64,000 nucleotides of DNA from assembly GCA_028023455.1 (NCBI GenBank), contig JAQFVV010007225.1:1-64000 (forward strand), in the 5' to 3' direction. This DNA is from Epiperipatus broadwayi. Its lineage: Eukaryota > Onychophora > Udeonychophora > Euonychophora > Peripatidae. Under the pieces are notes generated by a model. It saw only the letters and a program-made list of their open reading frames with translations, had not been told where the DNA came from and did not search any database. Positions 36,008 through 46,189 of this stretch are shown here, in pieces; the stretch's first letter is position 1; the number at the start of each line of letters is the position of its first letter. A program made the position numbers and the translations under genes.

Positions 36008-36059
36008 TGATGATGATGATATATATTGTAATGGAACATCAATATATGAGAAGAAAATA

Positions 36060-36330
36060 ATGCTCCAAAAGTTGGATGACAAATGTAACGGAATATATGT
36101 AATCTAAATGATCTCAAGCTAAAATACACATATGAAGAAAGAAGGCCTTAAACGTTGGTGCCAAATGTAATAGAACATATTTATCATCCAATTTAAATAA
36201 TATAAACATAGCACATCATACACATAAAGAAAGACCTTAACAATCTAAATGAATCCAATTGTTGATAAAGCCAAATATAATAGATTGTATAATTTAAATG
36301 AAGAAAGGTAAAATTATCCCAATTATATTT
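36060..36330. repeat. Subterminal repeats carrying LTR-end and PBS-like motifs
   Basis: Units of roughly 60-90 bases repeat imperfectly here. Each carries a version of GTTGG-x-G-x-CAAATGTAA-x-GGAA (36071, 36154; weaker at 36257). Reversed, this reads TTACATTTGGCACCAAC, that is, an LTR end followed by a PBS-like string. The same string forms the true LTR/PBS junction at 46203-46228. Matching units exist in the other LTR near 46265 and 46350. Confidence 0.65.
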
Positions 36331-37972
36331 AAATAAATTGTTTATATGCCCTTCCAACTAGCTATACATAAAATAAATCCAAAATCATAAAGAGCAATAA
36401 GTCCTATCATTATAATTTATTCTCAGGGTTAATATGATTAACTAACAAAATATATACTAGAAACAAAGGGAACTTTATTGAATCTAATATAAACATCAAA
36501 TAGGTAAATTTATGTATATCTAAACATATCAATGAACATTGACTTGTATAAGTAACCTAAAAACTAAATAATAATTGAAATCCGAAATTATTATCCATTA
36601 AGTTGTGAATTTAATAAACTTCATAATGACTCTGGCACTAAAAAAGAATAAGAATAAAATATTAATACTCTTCCAAATCAAATACAAAGGCATTACTTAT
36701 AAAACAAATAGTATATCCTTTATTTCTATATTATGGTTTAATTTTTAAGTAGTATCAGTGTTTTAAATAGTTTTTAAATATAAACCCTAATAAAAAAAAT
36801 ACATATATACTTGCAACAAGTATATATATTAAATAGACAGAGACATATTTGTGCTCAACAAGTATGCATTATTATGAACACAAATCAATATTTATATTTT
36901 CCAAGTATTCCAGTTTAAAAAATAAAATAAAAGTATATTACATACAGCAAATATATGAATTGTTGTTTATGTTTGCATAAGAGTTATTATATAAAGTGAA
37001 AATGAAAATAGATAAATAAATAAGTGAATAATTGAATGGTAAAATATTGTAAATTAATAAAATAGATAATAGATAATAGATATGCTCTCAAGGCTAGATT
37101 AATCAATTAAGTATCATTAAATCAAAAAATATCATCAAAATTTACTACACTACATTATAAAAAAGGCTTATATATTATATTCACTTTAGGACTATACTTA
37201 ATTTTACAAGCATTGAGTATTTTTTTTATTACTTACTTGAGGCTCACTCGGGCCTATAAATATAACATATCTTTGACTATCTAATCATTTAGTGCTAACT
37301 TATAACTCAATATGAATATGGAACTTATATCACCTCATTTTGTTATTTGTTATCTTATATACGTACACACATACAAAAATATATAAATAATGACAATTTC
37401 TAACTGATAGATAACCTTCAATAAATCAACCCAATCCCCAAGAACATATCATATTATCTAATAAATAAATAAATAATATAAAAAAAATTAAGTTATATAA
37501 ATAATAAAAAATTTTATAATAAAATTTGCGATTATAAATTTCACTTATTAATATATATATATATTGAAGCAGTTGATGTCTAATCATCATCAAACTTCAT
37601 GTTTCACCATCTATACTAACCTCCTAGAGGTCCGCAATTCAGACTTTGCTATAAATATATGCTATCCACTCACACACTGTATGCCGAATCATTAAAAAGA
37701 TTAGTAAAATTAATTTTTATTTAGTAAAATAAAATAATAGTTTGAGTGATGCATATGTATATATTATGACTAAAGCAATAATTTTATTGCTGGAAAATAC
37801 ATTTGCTTATATATTTGTGATTATTTTTATATATGTGTGTATTTAATGTGCTAACAAAAAAGAATGGGGGAGGCTCAAAATGCTAAAATAATCTTTGCTT
37901 AAATTCAGCTTGTTGCCTTTAATTAAAATGTCAATCGCAATTAAGATCGAAAACAAATGGTTTATAAGTTGT

Positions 37973-38891
37973 TGTCGAATGGTTTAAAATAGCTAAAAAT
38001 GGTATTTCGAGCCTTATCTGTATAAAAACATGTTGTTAATTAAATTGTTTGTAAGGGGATTATAGAGATAGTGTATAAAAGGAGCCCATAAGACCTTTTT
38101 AAGGTCAGTCAGTTATTTTCACTTGATAAGTTAGTTACTTTCACTTGATCAGTTAGTTACTTTCACTTGATAAATCAGTTAGTTACTTTCACTTGATAAA
38201 TGAATTAGTTACTTTCACTTGAAAAATTGTTAATTACCTGGAAAGTGAACTTTTACTTTCCTGATTCAAAAGTGTTGTCAGACCATCATTTAAGAAGTCA
38301 AGAGAAATTTAGTGCAATGGAGCATGAGTAGTGGAGCTATCCGCCTTTCTTTCTTCCTCTCAGAGGACTGTCTACCAGCTATAAAATTCCATCTGACCGG
38401 TCATACGAGATGATGTAGAATTGCCAACCTGCCTGCCTGCTGCTATGCTGCTATCTTAGGTAAAATCATGTAATTTAGAGCTACCTTAATATGAACATTC
38501 ATGGATGATTTATAGTTTGTAGCTAAATTAATTCATAGATCCATTTATGATGTTTTGCTAGTTTTGCTCATAAACTCTCTCTCTCTATAATCCTTTATTA
38601 ATATTTATGTAATTCTAAATATATGTTGCTTTCACATTTAATTTATGTTTATATAACTTTACATGGCTCAATTAAATGTATACAACTTATTTTGTTTAAT
38701 ATATATTATTTTCTTTAATATGTCGGTATCAATCAATCTCGTGACTTTAAATAAATTTATTAGTAAAATTGTATTTATTTGTTTATTTAAAATAAAAATT
38801 GTTTGCTAGGTTGGTTGTATAACTAAAAGTATTTTATTGTGGATGCTTATTTTATTTTGTTGTTTAGTTGCCTTTATAAAAAATCGCGACA
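37973..38891 (+). mobile_element. Possible solo LTR inside the insertion (tentative)
   Basis: The segment begins TGTCGAAT and ends ATCGCGACA, a TGTCG/CGACA inverted end pair typical in form of LTRs. A TATAAAAGGAGCCC block lies at 38074 with possible leader sequence downstream. A purine-rich AAAAAGAATGGGGGAGG precedes it at 37857. No five-base target duplication was found, and the purine tract is 100 bases away from the proposed start, so the call is weak. Confidence 0.3.
38106..38225 (+). repeat. Tandem repeat of TTAGTTACTTTCACTTGATAA type
   Basis: Five units of 21-26 bases share the core AGTTACTTTCACTTGA; the first has ATTTTC instead. It lies just downstream of a TATA-like box. Confidence 0.9.
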
Positions 38892-41245
38892 CTTAATGTA
38901 AAATTTCACCTTTCCTTACCATTGCCTGGTTAGTAATTCATTAATTAATACGTATATGGGAATCGAACTCAAATGTTAATTTTATTAGTTTAATGATATA
39001 GAATAGTTATTATTCATTACCATTTGTTAAAATGACTCAGAGTTGAAAACAGATTATTGCGCAAAAGATTAGACAATTTCCAAGTTTTAAAATAATATTA
39101 CATGAAAATTATGTTATAAAATTATATTCATGTCCAATAACATTGCTGGCTATACATCTTCCTTTATTCTGATATTTTATCTTTTCCATTTCTTGATTGG
39201 GGATGTTGGAAGTCTGATGCTCCGCCCTATTTTTTTAAAATCGTTCGTAATCAGGGATACTACTCCCTGTGGAATGTGAGGTTTATGAAATTATGTGCTG
39301 CAAATTACAGTACATCCAGATCTGGGCTCTCAAACCCAGCCTCTCTTTCGATATCGCTCTGCCAGAATGTGCGGACATATCAGATCTAAGTTCATCTCAA
39401 GTATTCTTTTTAAATGATAAAATATCAAAATTCCATGAAGGCCAGATTTCTTTAACATATGCTAGTACTGTTACTCTTGTCTTTAATTTGATCACTGTCT
39501 TCCTAACCTTAGTAAGTCACATGATGTGTTAAAGATAATGATTCATTTCGTAAAAAAATACATTCAGTTCATTGAGTTAAAATGCTTTCTTTGAAAAACT
39601 GTGATCGATTTCCATAAATGTAGACAAAAGTAAATGATTTATTATATCGTGTAATCTTGTAAATAAAGCACATTGTTTGTTTCTTATTTCTAAAAGACGT
39701 CTTTGCCAAACAATGCGAATAAAAGTATAAATAATGGTTCTCTTAAAAAATACATGATTGAAATCATATATTTTGCCCATTATTAAATAAATTATTTACT
39801 ATAAAACTGTCACAATCTTTTATATTGATTTTTGGCATCCACAACGTTCCATAGCAAAAGTTTTCTTGAATTAGCTTATTAACTCCGCACACATTATAAA
39901 ACACTATAAAACTGTATCTGTAAAATTATATTTATTAAATGAGTGATAGAAGAGATTTTATACAACAAATTCTTGTAAATAAACAATATTGTCCCAAGCA
40001 TGAAACTAGTTGGTAAAATATACATACGTTTCCTTAATCTTTTGTAATATATATATATATATATATATATATGCGTTTGTTTAATATTTATTAAATATAT
40101 CTATTTCATGTAAATCCTGGTTTGTTGTTGAATTATTAGTTTTGAGTTAATATTTAGAACTACTTTCTTTAGCTGATAGCTTAGCATGAATAAATAACTA
40201 TAATAAATGTAATTCCTGGGCTACTGCAACCTCGATCATCATCATCATTCTAATCTTATGCTCTACCGCTCTGCTACTGGGCACAAAATTAAAATAATTT
40301 TACTAAATCATCAGGATTGTTGTTCATTGGGTCAGAGATTCGAAGAGTAGGCAAATAGGTTAGAATTCAGGATTGCTCCAGACCTGTGTATCTCAAGCAT
40401 GATCGGATTGGAGGTATTTTTGCTTAGGATTTGAATCTTGTTAAGTGAGCATACTATTTCGACCGGTACAATATATATATATATAATAACCCATATGCAA
40501 CCTAAACTTAGAGCGTTACTTTCAAATTTTTAATACTTAAGTGTTAATTTTGACATTTATTAAACGTTTGTTTTTTATAAAACAAGACGCTTAAATCGAA
40601 TAGAATTATAGTTATAAAAATGTTTCATTTTTCTAATTAAAAACAAAGTAAAAAAAAAAAGAATATCGAACTCAAAAATATATATAAACATATCATTTAC
40701 ATTAATAAAGTTATTTATTACTTTTTTTTAAAAGTTCAACTTGTTAATTTTTCTTTTCGAAAATCAACTTGTACCATTGTTTTATTCTCTTATATTTTTT
40801 TAATATTAGAATGTATTCTAGCCAAGGTTAAATTTTGAAGAAAATATCACATTAGAGAAAATGATCAGTTTCTAAATGCATATATATATATATTCCAGTT
40901 TTCTAAAGATTTCTCTCCTTGAAAAAAAATACTTGACATGTTGAATCCAATATATTAACTAATTTTAGTGGCTTCCAGATTGTTACTGAATTTATCATTA
41001 TAGATTTTTTTTTTTTTTTTAGATAGTTATCTTACATTTTAACATGATGGAATTTATATGTTGAACCATTGCTTAATTTCTTTTAATTGCTAGGATAAAG
41101 TCAAGAAGATCACAACACTTGAACTATAATAATAATATTATTCACTCTTCCATTATTAAGGTGTTTACATCGAATAGATTATTTAATTATTCTCAAGAAT
41201 GGCGATTCCAAAAAAACAAAGTACAACTAATTTTATCCTTCAGTT

Positions 41246-42327
41246 TTTTTTAACCTTTTCGATGAAAGTTACGGAGACGCCACATCTTTTGAAAAATTTT
41301 TTTCTGTATGTGACGCGATGTGATGCGTTTAATGTTTGCATGCACCATCTCTTGGTCAATTTTGGTCACAATTTCTTCATTTTAGACTTATTTGATAGGA
41401 AATTCATGCTTTCAATTTTAGTTCTAAAAACATCCGCATATAGCGTTATACTTTTTCAAAAAAATCAATCATTTTGACAGCCGACTTGTTACACCCCTCT
41501 GTCTTTGTTCTCTGATTGGATACTACCAAATCTTCTAGGCGTGTTTCTAAATGACAGATTGACAAACGAGCAACACTAACAAAGACAATTCATGTTATAC
41601 ACATTCGTAATGATTTTGTTGTAATAATTACATTTATTGCAATTTTTTATGTTCACAAATAATAAAATATAGTTCTCTATCAAAATATAAAGTTTGACTC
41701 GGAAAATTTTAAATATTAGAAGAAAAATACATTTGGAGAAATATCCGTAACAAAAAATAATTATTGCTACATAACGTAATCAGGAAATTCCTAAGGCGTG
41801 TTTCTAAATGAAGATTCAGACACGACAACGAAGCTGTGTACGTTCGTAATTGAAGTAAATAATAACATCTATCGTAATTTTTTACATTCATAAATAAGAT
41901 TTGATGTTACTTTATGGAAATATAAAGTTTGATTTGGAAAATTTTAAATTTTACAAGAGAAATAAGCAAACTGTAAATAAAAAGAGAATTACTCGACCGC
42001 TGTTGATCTGAATAACGGCACAATCATTGGTTGAGTTATAATTCTTTTGTTTTACTGCTACCTATTTTTTACACATTTTTCTTATATTTTTCGACAGTTA
42101 TTAACATTATTTTTATTTTTTCGTTACATTTAACCAATTTGAATCTAAAATTATTCAATTTTTAGAAGCTGAATTAAAAAAAATCTGTGTATTTTAGATT
42201 AATATTTTAACAAAAGAACTGATTGCAAATGACACAGACCAATCACATTGTTCTCAGATTTAAGTAGAGGGCCAATAACTAAAAGAATCAGTTTAAGTAG
42301 AGGGACAATAGCTAAAATCGTCAGTGA
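41246..42327. other. LTR segment missing from the other LTR
   Basis: This 1.08 kb part of the 3' LTR has no counterpart at 48525-48527. Both breakpoints carry TTAA, which suggests a deletion from the 5' LTR by microhomology. It contains a two-unit tandem repeat of about 255 bases (41536-41790 and 41791-42000, start CTA(A)GGCGTGTTTCTAAATGA) and a short pair TTTAAGTAGAGGG-CAATA (42259 and 42291). On the minus strand these lie in the U3 part, where such repeats often act as enhancers; that role is inference. Confidence 0.65.
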
Positions 42328-42849
42328 AAAGGTTAATAACTATCTTAATAATGGCTTCTTTTTCTGTTGTTGCTGTTGTTCTTTTTTTTCATGTTCCCAG
42401 AACATGCAGTTTTGAAAACCATAGTTACATATGTTTTTTTTTAATAATTAACATTCAAAAAATAAAAATATCAATCATATAAAAAAAATATTAAATCGAA
42501 AATTTATTTGATAGCTTTAAATATATATATATATATAAATAATAACATTGCATTTTTTTAATAATCACTACAAATAAAATAATCTTTTTTATAATCAACA
42601 ATTTATATGTCTCCATTTATTTACAATAATTAAAACATGTCACTACTACTATTACAAATCTCAGTATTAAGAATAATAATACTAACAATTAAATATTCAC
42701 AGTGATGTATTAAATCTAAACAACAATAACTATAACTTATAACCACAAACAATATTAATACTCCATATATAAACATCAAATCAAAGAGATTTTTTTTAAA
42801 ATAACAACAAATGATTTTTTAAAATAAAGGTAGATTTATTGATCTTTCA

Positions 42850-42868
42850 CAATACCCCCTAATCCACA
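42850..42868 (-). promoter_or_regulatory. Polypurine tract of the LTR retrotransposon
   Basis: The minus strand reads TGTGGATTAGGGGGTATTG directly before the LTR start TGAAAGATC. Its position at the inner edge of the 3' LTR and its G-rich purine core fit the primer site for plus-strand DNA synthesis. Confidence 0.75.
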
Positions 42869-42896
42869 TAAAAAATGTCTTTGCAAATAACTAATT

Positions 42897-43647
42897 AATT
42901 ATGAGATATTGAAAAACTTCTCAAATTTGTAATCTTTCTGAGAACTAACATGGTTTGAAGAATATTACTTTTCTTACTAATAACCATATTTATTTGTTCA
43001 TATCTATCTTTCAGATCATCTAGATCTTTGTCCAAGTTTTTTTTAAATAAAAATAAATAATCAAAAGTGCCTTTTAATTCTTCTCGGAAAAAAATTCCAG
43101 TTTGTTGAACTTTGTGAGGAAGTTTGCTTTAATTTATAAGATTTTTATATAACGTTTTGGTATAATTCAATTGCTTTTGAATAATTTTGGGATCAGCTTC
43201 TAAAGATTTTGATATGATCTCCTTAGATTCTGCCTCTATATCTTTTATGTAAATACTAACTTGATCATAAGCATTAACATAATATCTTAATTTTATCAAT
43301 AACAGTTGCTACTTTATCAGATAATCTATTACCTTTCATTTGAATATCATGATAAATATCACCAGCTTGAGCAAGTCTTTGTTTTAATTCAATGTTCTAT
43401 GTTCAATTGAAAACAATTCTCTGTGCAATCTTGAATGGTATTCATTCAAATTTTCTAAATAATCCTTTAAAAATCGCAAATCAGATTGATGTGATACAAC
43501 TTCAACATTAAAAAATTTCTGAAAATTATTTTGTTTTACAACATTAATATTATCCTGTTCTATATTAATTCTTTTCAGTTTGACTTGAGGTTTACTTAAA
43601 TCTCTTTCCTTAGCTATATTTTCTCGAAGAAAATCTTTACTAATCAC
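42897..43647 (-). pseudogene. Gag-like protein, C-terminal helical part (broken)
   Basis: An 87-codon frame (43647-43384) is followed, after frameshifts near 43390 and 43275 and a stop near 43125, by more helical coding sequence ending near 42897. The visible pieces are rich in Leu, Lys, Glu and Asn with heptad-like spacing (DLRFLKDYLENLNEYHSRL; then KKNLDKDLDDLKDRYEQ). It looks like a long coiled-coil tail. No zinc knuckle (C-x2-C-x4-H-x4-C) is seen. It was probably continuous with the frames upstream. No known family was recognised. Confidence 0.6.
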
Positions 43648-43907
43648 ATCATCACTTATTATTTTAAGTTTAATTTTGGCTTTGCCAATTTCTTTTCCTC
43701 ATCAAATCTCCTTCCACCCAAAATTAAAACAAAAATTTTTTTTCCTCTTTTTTTTAAATTTTTCCTTTTTTTTTCCTTATTCTCTTATAAAGTCTATACT
43801 TCTTTTAAGATAATTTATTTTAATCTTCTCTCTACTCATCTCTTTGAATTTTACTTTAGTTTTCTTCATATTTTTATTTTTAAATTTAACTTTGGGTTTA
43901 CCTACTT
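43648..43907 (-). pseudogene. Lys-rich linker of the Gag-like protein (broken)
   Basis: In shifting frames the segment encodes a basic stretch (for example VGKPKVKFKNKNMKKTKVKF, then KEMSREKIKINYLKRS). It links the globular middle part to the helical C-terminal part. Poly-T tracts near 43736-43785, which are poly-A on the coding strand, probably caused the frameshifts. A basic segment could bind nucleic acid in place of a zinc knuckle; this is inference. Confidence 0.45.
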
Positions 43908-44471
43908 TCATCCTTCTATTATAATTTTCATAAAGAAAATTTTTTTAGGTTTCTTTACCTTTTTATTTCTCTCAAATTTCAATAAGATATATCTTACCAA
44001 CTTTGTCCTGCTGGGATACTTGTAAAATAAGTCATTTCTATTGAAACAATTGTACAAACTTCCATTCAAATATCTATGCGCTAATATATCTAAAAATATA
44101 CTTTCTTGGTACCACACAAAATTACCATGATACTGTTCTTTATAAGATAATGTCTTATGATTAATATAATTTATCATATTCAGACAAAATTTCTTGACTT
44201 CAAGAGTCATGTTACTATATACTAAACACTTTGCATGCACTCTACCATCATTGGCTATAGATTGAGAAGAATTACATTTATATATTAAGTTTAGCCTTTC
44301 AAGTGATTTATTGTAATAGTAATAATCCATTGCATCCAAGTTATATGCATACACATGATCCATAAACCTCCTATGAAGATTTATACTAAACAACTGCCGA
44401 TCAAAACTCCTATTGTTATTTTTAAAATTGTTGTACAAATAGAACTTATCAAAATATTTTTGGTCTATCAT
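43908..44471 (-). CDS. Unknown protein of the LTR element (187 codons, open)
   Basis: This is the longest open minus-strand frame of the element. The composition is protein-like, with spread aromatic residues, cysteines and histidines, and few low-complexity runs. It begins MIDQKYFDKFYLYNNFKN and has YNLDAMDYYYYNKSLERLN, then FVWYQESIFLDILAHRYLNG, with a basic RNKKVKKPKK near the end. The frame is also open upstream of its methionine, back to a TAA near 44575, so the start is probably internal to a longer protein. I recognise no domain. A capsid-like fold would fit its place in a Gag, but nothing in the sequence proves it. Confidence 0.6.
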   Translation of the reverse strand: MIDQKYFDKFYLYNNFKNNNRSFDRQLFSINLHRRFMDHVYAYNLDAMDYYYYNKSLERLNLIYKCNSSQSIANDGRVHAKCLVYSNMTLEVKKFCLNMINYINHKTLSYKEQYHGNFVWYQESIFLDILAHRYLNGSLYNCFNRNDLFYKYPSRTKLVRYILLKFERNKKVKKPKKIFFMKIIIEG

Positions 44472-44728
44472 GACACTTTCTTTACATTGACTTTGAGAAA
44501 CACATTCTGTTCTTTCTAGTGATTTTTGAGAGCTAATTTTAATCTTTTCTGGTGAACTTAATTCAACTTCTAAAGTTTAAACACCTTCATTTATTTTATT
44601 ATTATGCATTTTTATTTTTCCTAACTCTAGAGTACTATTGTCTAACCATTGAAAACCTAACTGTCCAATTTCTAAATTCTGAACAGTGTCCTTTAATCTA
44701 TCACAACTTATTTCTTCAAATATTGCTT
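44472..44728 (-). pseudogene. Gag-like protein, connecting segment with stop and frameshift
   Basis: After the coiled-coil frame ends at 44729, the reading continues in another frame (IFEEISCDRLKDTVQNLEIG, then LGFQWLDN) to an in-frame TAA near 44575. It then goes on as SSPEKIKISSQKSLERTE into the 187-codon frame. One frameshift and one stop thus explain the break, and the protein was once one piece. Confidence 0.6.
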
Positions 44729-45193
44729 TCAAAGAATTAGTTTAAACCATTGTCTTTTCTCTGTATTTTTCATCTTTTCATCAAATTTTATTTCTAATCT
44801 CTTAATACTATTATCTACCAGAACTTTTAATTCAACTTTTAATTCCTTAGAAAGTTTATCAGAATTGGTTTTCAACTCAGTTCTAAAATCATCAGAGTTG
44901 GCTTTTATCTCAGCTCTAAGTTCATTAGAGTTGCTTTTTAGCTTAGCTCTAAGTTCATCAGAGTTGTTTTTTATCCCAGCACTAAGTTCATCAGAGTTTG
45001 TTTTTAAACCAGTCTCTAGTTTCTGGGAAAGATCATTAGAAATGCATTTCATCTCAGCTCTAGGTTCATCAGAGTTGCTTTTTATCTCAGCTCTAAGTCC
45101 ATCATAATTGGTTTTTATTATAACCTCTAGTTTCTCTATTAAATTCCTTACATCAAAATTACCACTAACTGGCATTTCATTACTGTTATTCAT
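44729..45193 (-). CDS. Gag-like coiled-coil protein with 11/15-residue repeats, N-terminal part
   Basis: The 154-codon frame starts MNNSNEMPVSGNFDVRNLIE at the first methionine after the leader. Residues about 27-122 are eight tandem units with the pattern K-x-N-S-D-E-L-R-x-E-[IL]. Six units are 11 residues long and two are 15. An 11/15 hydrophobic spacing is the mark of right-handed (hendecad-type) coiled coils, while ordinary coiled coils use 7. At DNA level this is a 33-bp minisatellite. A further helical part (KRLEIKFDEKMKNTEK) follows. Coiled coils at the start of Gag often drive self-assembly, which would suit this place in the element. The frame ends at a likely frameshift at 44729. 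Confidence 0.7.
   Translation of the reverse strand: MNNSNEMPVSGNFDVRNLIEKLEVIIKTNYDGLRAEIKSNSDEPRAEMKCISNDLSQKLETGLKTNSDELSAGIKNNSDELRAKLKSNSNELRAEIKANSDDFRTELKTNSDKLSKELKVELKVLVDNSIKRLEIKFDEKMKNTEKRQWFKLIL
44860..45115 (-). repeat. 33-bp coding minisatellite
   Basis: The plus strand shows repeated CTCAGCTCTAAGTTCATCAG-type units every 33 bases (two of 45). They keep the reading frame, as expected when unit changes are selected or arise by unequal exchange within a coding repeat. Confidence 0.88.
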
Positions 45194-45240
45194 TATTATT
45201 AAAACTGCAGTAGTATATACTCATACAAAAAAAATCTAAG

Positions 45241-45242
<2 letters not shown>

Positions 45243-45326
<84 letters not shown>
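45243..45326. repeat. (TA)n microsatellite in the element leader
   Basis: About 42 TA units. The frame of alternating Ile and Tyr over it is an artefact. Confidence 0.95.
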
Positions 45327-45329
<3 letters not shown>

Positions 45330-45534
45330 TTCTATGCAGTAATTACAACAGATCAAGGGCTCACCATCTCCAATCATTATTCCAACAAGAAATTACACAA
45401 TTAAGTAAAGTACAAGCCTATTAATTTTATTATACATAGTAGCTATCCAACAATCTAAATTTCAGTTGTTTGAACTCATGAACTTCTTGGCTTATAAAAA
45501 AATCTCATCTATCACCATAACATCAACAAATTTC

Positions 45535-45538
<4 letters not shown>

Positions 45539-45586
<48 letters not shown>

Positions 45587-45587
45587 C

Positions 45588-45620
<33 letters not shown>
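45539..45620. repeat. (TA)n and (GA)n microsatellites
   Basis: A TA run (45539-45585) is followed, after CCGAT, by a pure GA run of about 15 units (45590-45620). Confidence 0.95.
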
Positions 45621-45622
<2 letters not shown>

Positions 45623-46189
45623 ACAACTGATATCACTAAATAACATTTATTTATGTGTAATGATAATGAGGATTCTACACTTATACAATATTGAAATGTG
45701 GAAATTTCATATCAAATTCAATATAACCTTGAAATATTTAAAATGTAATAAAATGTTCACATGCATTAAAAGTAACTAACTCGATAATATAGTGAGATAA
45801 CTTTCTTACTTAAGATAATGGTAATTAAGCATAAAACGATTAAATTGATACTTATCTCTAGCCTATCACAACTGGGTTCACCATTATGTAAGTAAGTCCA
45901 GATAAAATAGAGAAAAAAAAATGTATAAATTTTCTGGAACTTAAAACTTAATACCATTTCATATACATAAAAAAAAAAAAATTCAACTCCACTAATTGTT
46001 AATTTTTGAGCCTGAAACATTATTTTACTAAAATTGTACTAATGCAATTTGTCATCAACAAATAGTCACTAATTGAACTTCATGTTTAAAAGTCACTTAT
46101 AATAGAAAATAAAACATTGATATGTTTTTTTTTTCAAGCCTTAATTGATAATCAAATGTAATAAATTATTTGTCACCGACAATAATCAA

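Larger units (their letters stand above)
34098..36026 (+). mobile_element. RTE-like (APE-type) non-LTR retrotransposon, 5'-truncated, copy 1
   Basis: The forward part starts in the linker between endonuclease and RT and runs to a 3' end with no UTR: the stop codon at 36005-36007 is the first unit of a TGA repeat (36005-36019), followed by TATA. The order is linker (34110-34425), RT (34426-35300), then a C-terminal domain (to 36007). One frameshift near 34770 and one in-frame stop at 35030-35032 interrupt it. Very short 3' ends with simple-repeat tails are known in the RTE group, which together with the C-terminal signature suggests this clade. LINE copy 2 at 49717-53240 is an older relative. 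Confidence 0.9.
37565..40470. mobile_element. 2.9 kb insertion inside the 3' LTR
   Basis: The other LTR has only a (TA)n run where this segment lies, so the segment was inserted into that run (or lost from the other LTR). It starts TTGAAGCAGTTGATG and ends GACCGGTACA. No terminal inverted repeats were found, and target duplication is hidden in TA repeats. It contains a TATA-box-like TATAAAAGG at 38074, a tandem repeat (38100-38225), a possible LTR-like unit (37973-38891) and a GC-richer block (39180-39400). No transposase or RT was recognised. An 87-codon plus frame at 39269-39532 has no known domain. Confidence 0.7.
36027..42849 (-). mobile_element. 3' LTR of a large LTR retrotransposon (interrupted)
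   Basis: On the minus strand this LTR starts TGAAAGATC (42849) and ends CCATTACA (36027), so it has canonical TG...CA ends. It matches the other LTR at 46221-49060 in three blocks: 36027-37560 with 46221-47780, 40480-41245 with 47785-48525, and 42328-42849 with 48527-49060. By eye about one base in twenty differs. A 2.9 kb insertion (37565-40470) splits it, and 41246-42327 is absent from the other LTR. Without the insertion it is about 3.9 kb, long for an LTR. Its outer end sits on the TA repeat after the LINE at 36026. Confidence 0.85.
42869..46189 (-). mobile_element. Internal region of the LTR retrotransposon, without pol
   Basis: About 3.3 kb lie between the primer-binding site and the polypurine tract. 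Reading on the minus strand there is a non-coding leader of about 1 kb (46189-45194) with (TA)n and (GA)n microsatellites, then a decayed coding region (45193-42897). No aspartic protease DTG/DSG, RT YxDD, RNase H or integrase HHCC/DDE signature was found in any frame, and there is no room for them. The element therefore depends on enzymes from another element. The plan of very long LTRs and a short internal part fits LARD-type elements, except that it encodes a protein. Confidence 0.75.
45194..46189 (-). other. Leader of the LTR retrotransposon
   Basis: This is the non-coding part between the primer-binding site and the first coding frame. An 84-codon minus frame (46020-45766) has Phe/Tyr-rich composition and no domain and is probably chance. 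Splice or packaging signals could not be recognised. Confidence 0.6.

Noticed and set aside
38100-38240. CRISPR array
   Set aside because: Units follow each other almost without spacers, and the DNA is animal-like; it is a plain tandem repeat.
39269-39532. 87-codon plus frame in the LTR insertion as a host exon
   Set aside because: It has no domain and no clear splice context, and it lies inside an insertion. It is kept only as a remark.
41199-41477. 92-codon plus frame starting MAIPKKQS in the 3' LTR
   Set aside because: It is antisense to the element, and the other LTR has the start but lacks the rest through the 1.08 kb gap. No domain was seen.
44865-45107. Plus-strand frame rich in Ser-Leu-Glu repeats
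   Set aside because: It is the antisense shadow of the 33-bp coding repeat of the Gag-like frame.
45186-45377. Minus-strand frame with a long Ile-Tyr run
   Set aside because: It is driven by the (TA)n repeat in the element leader.
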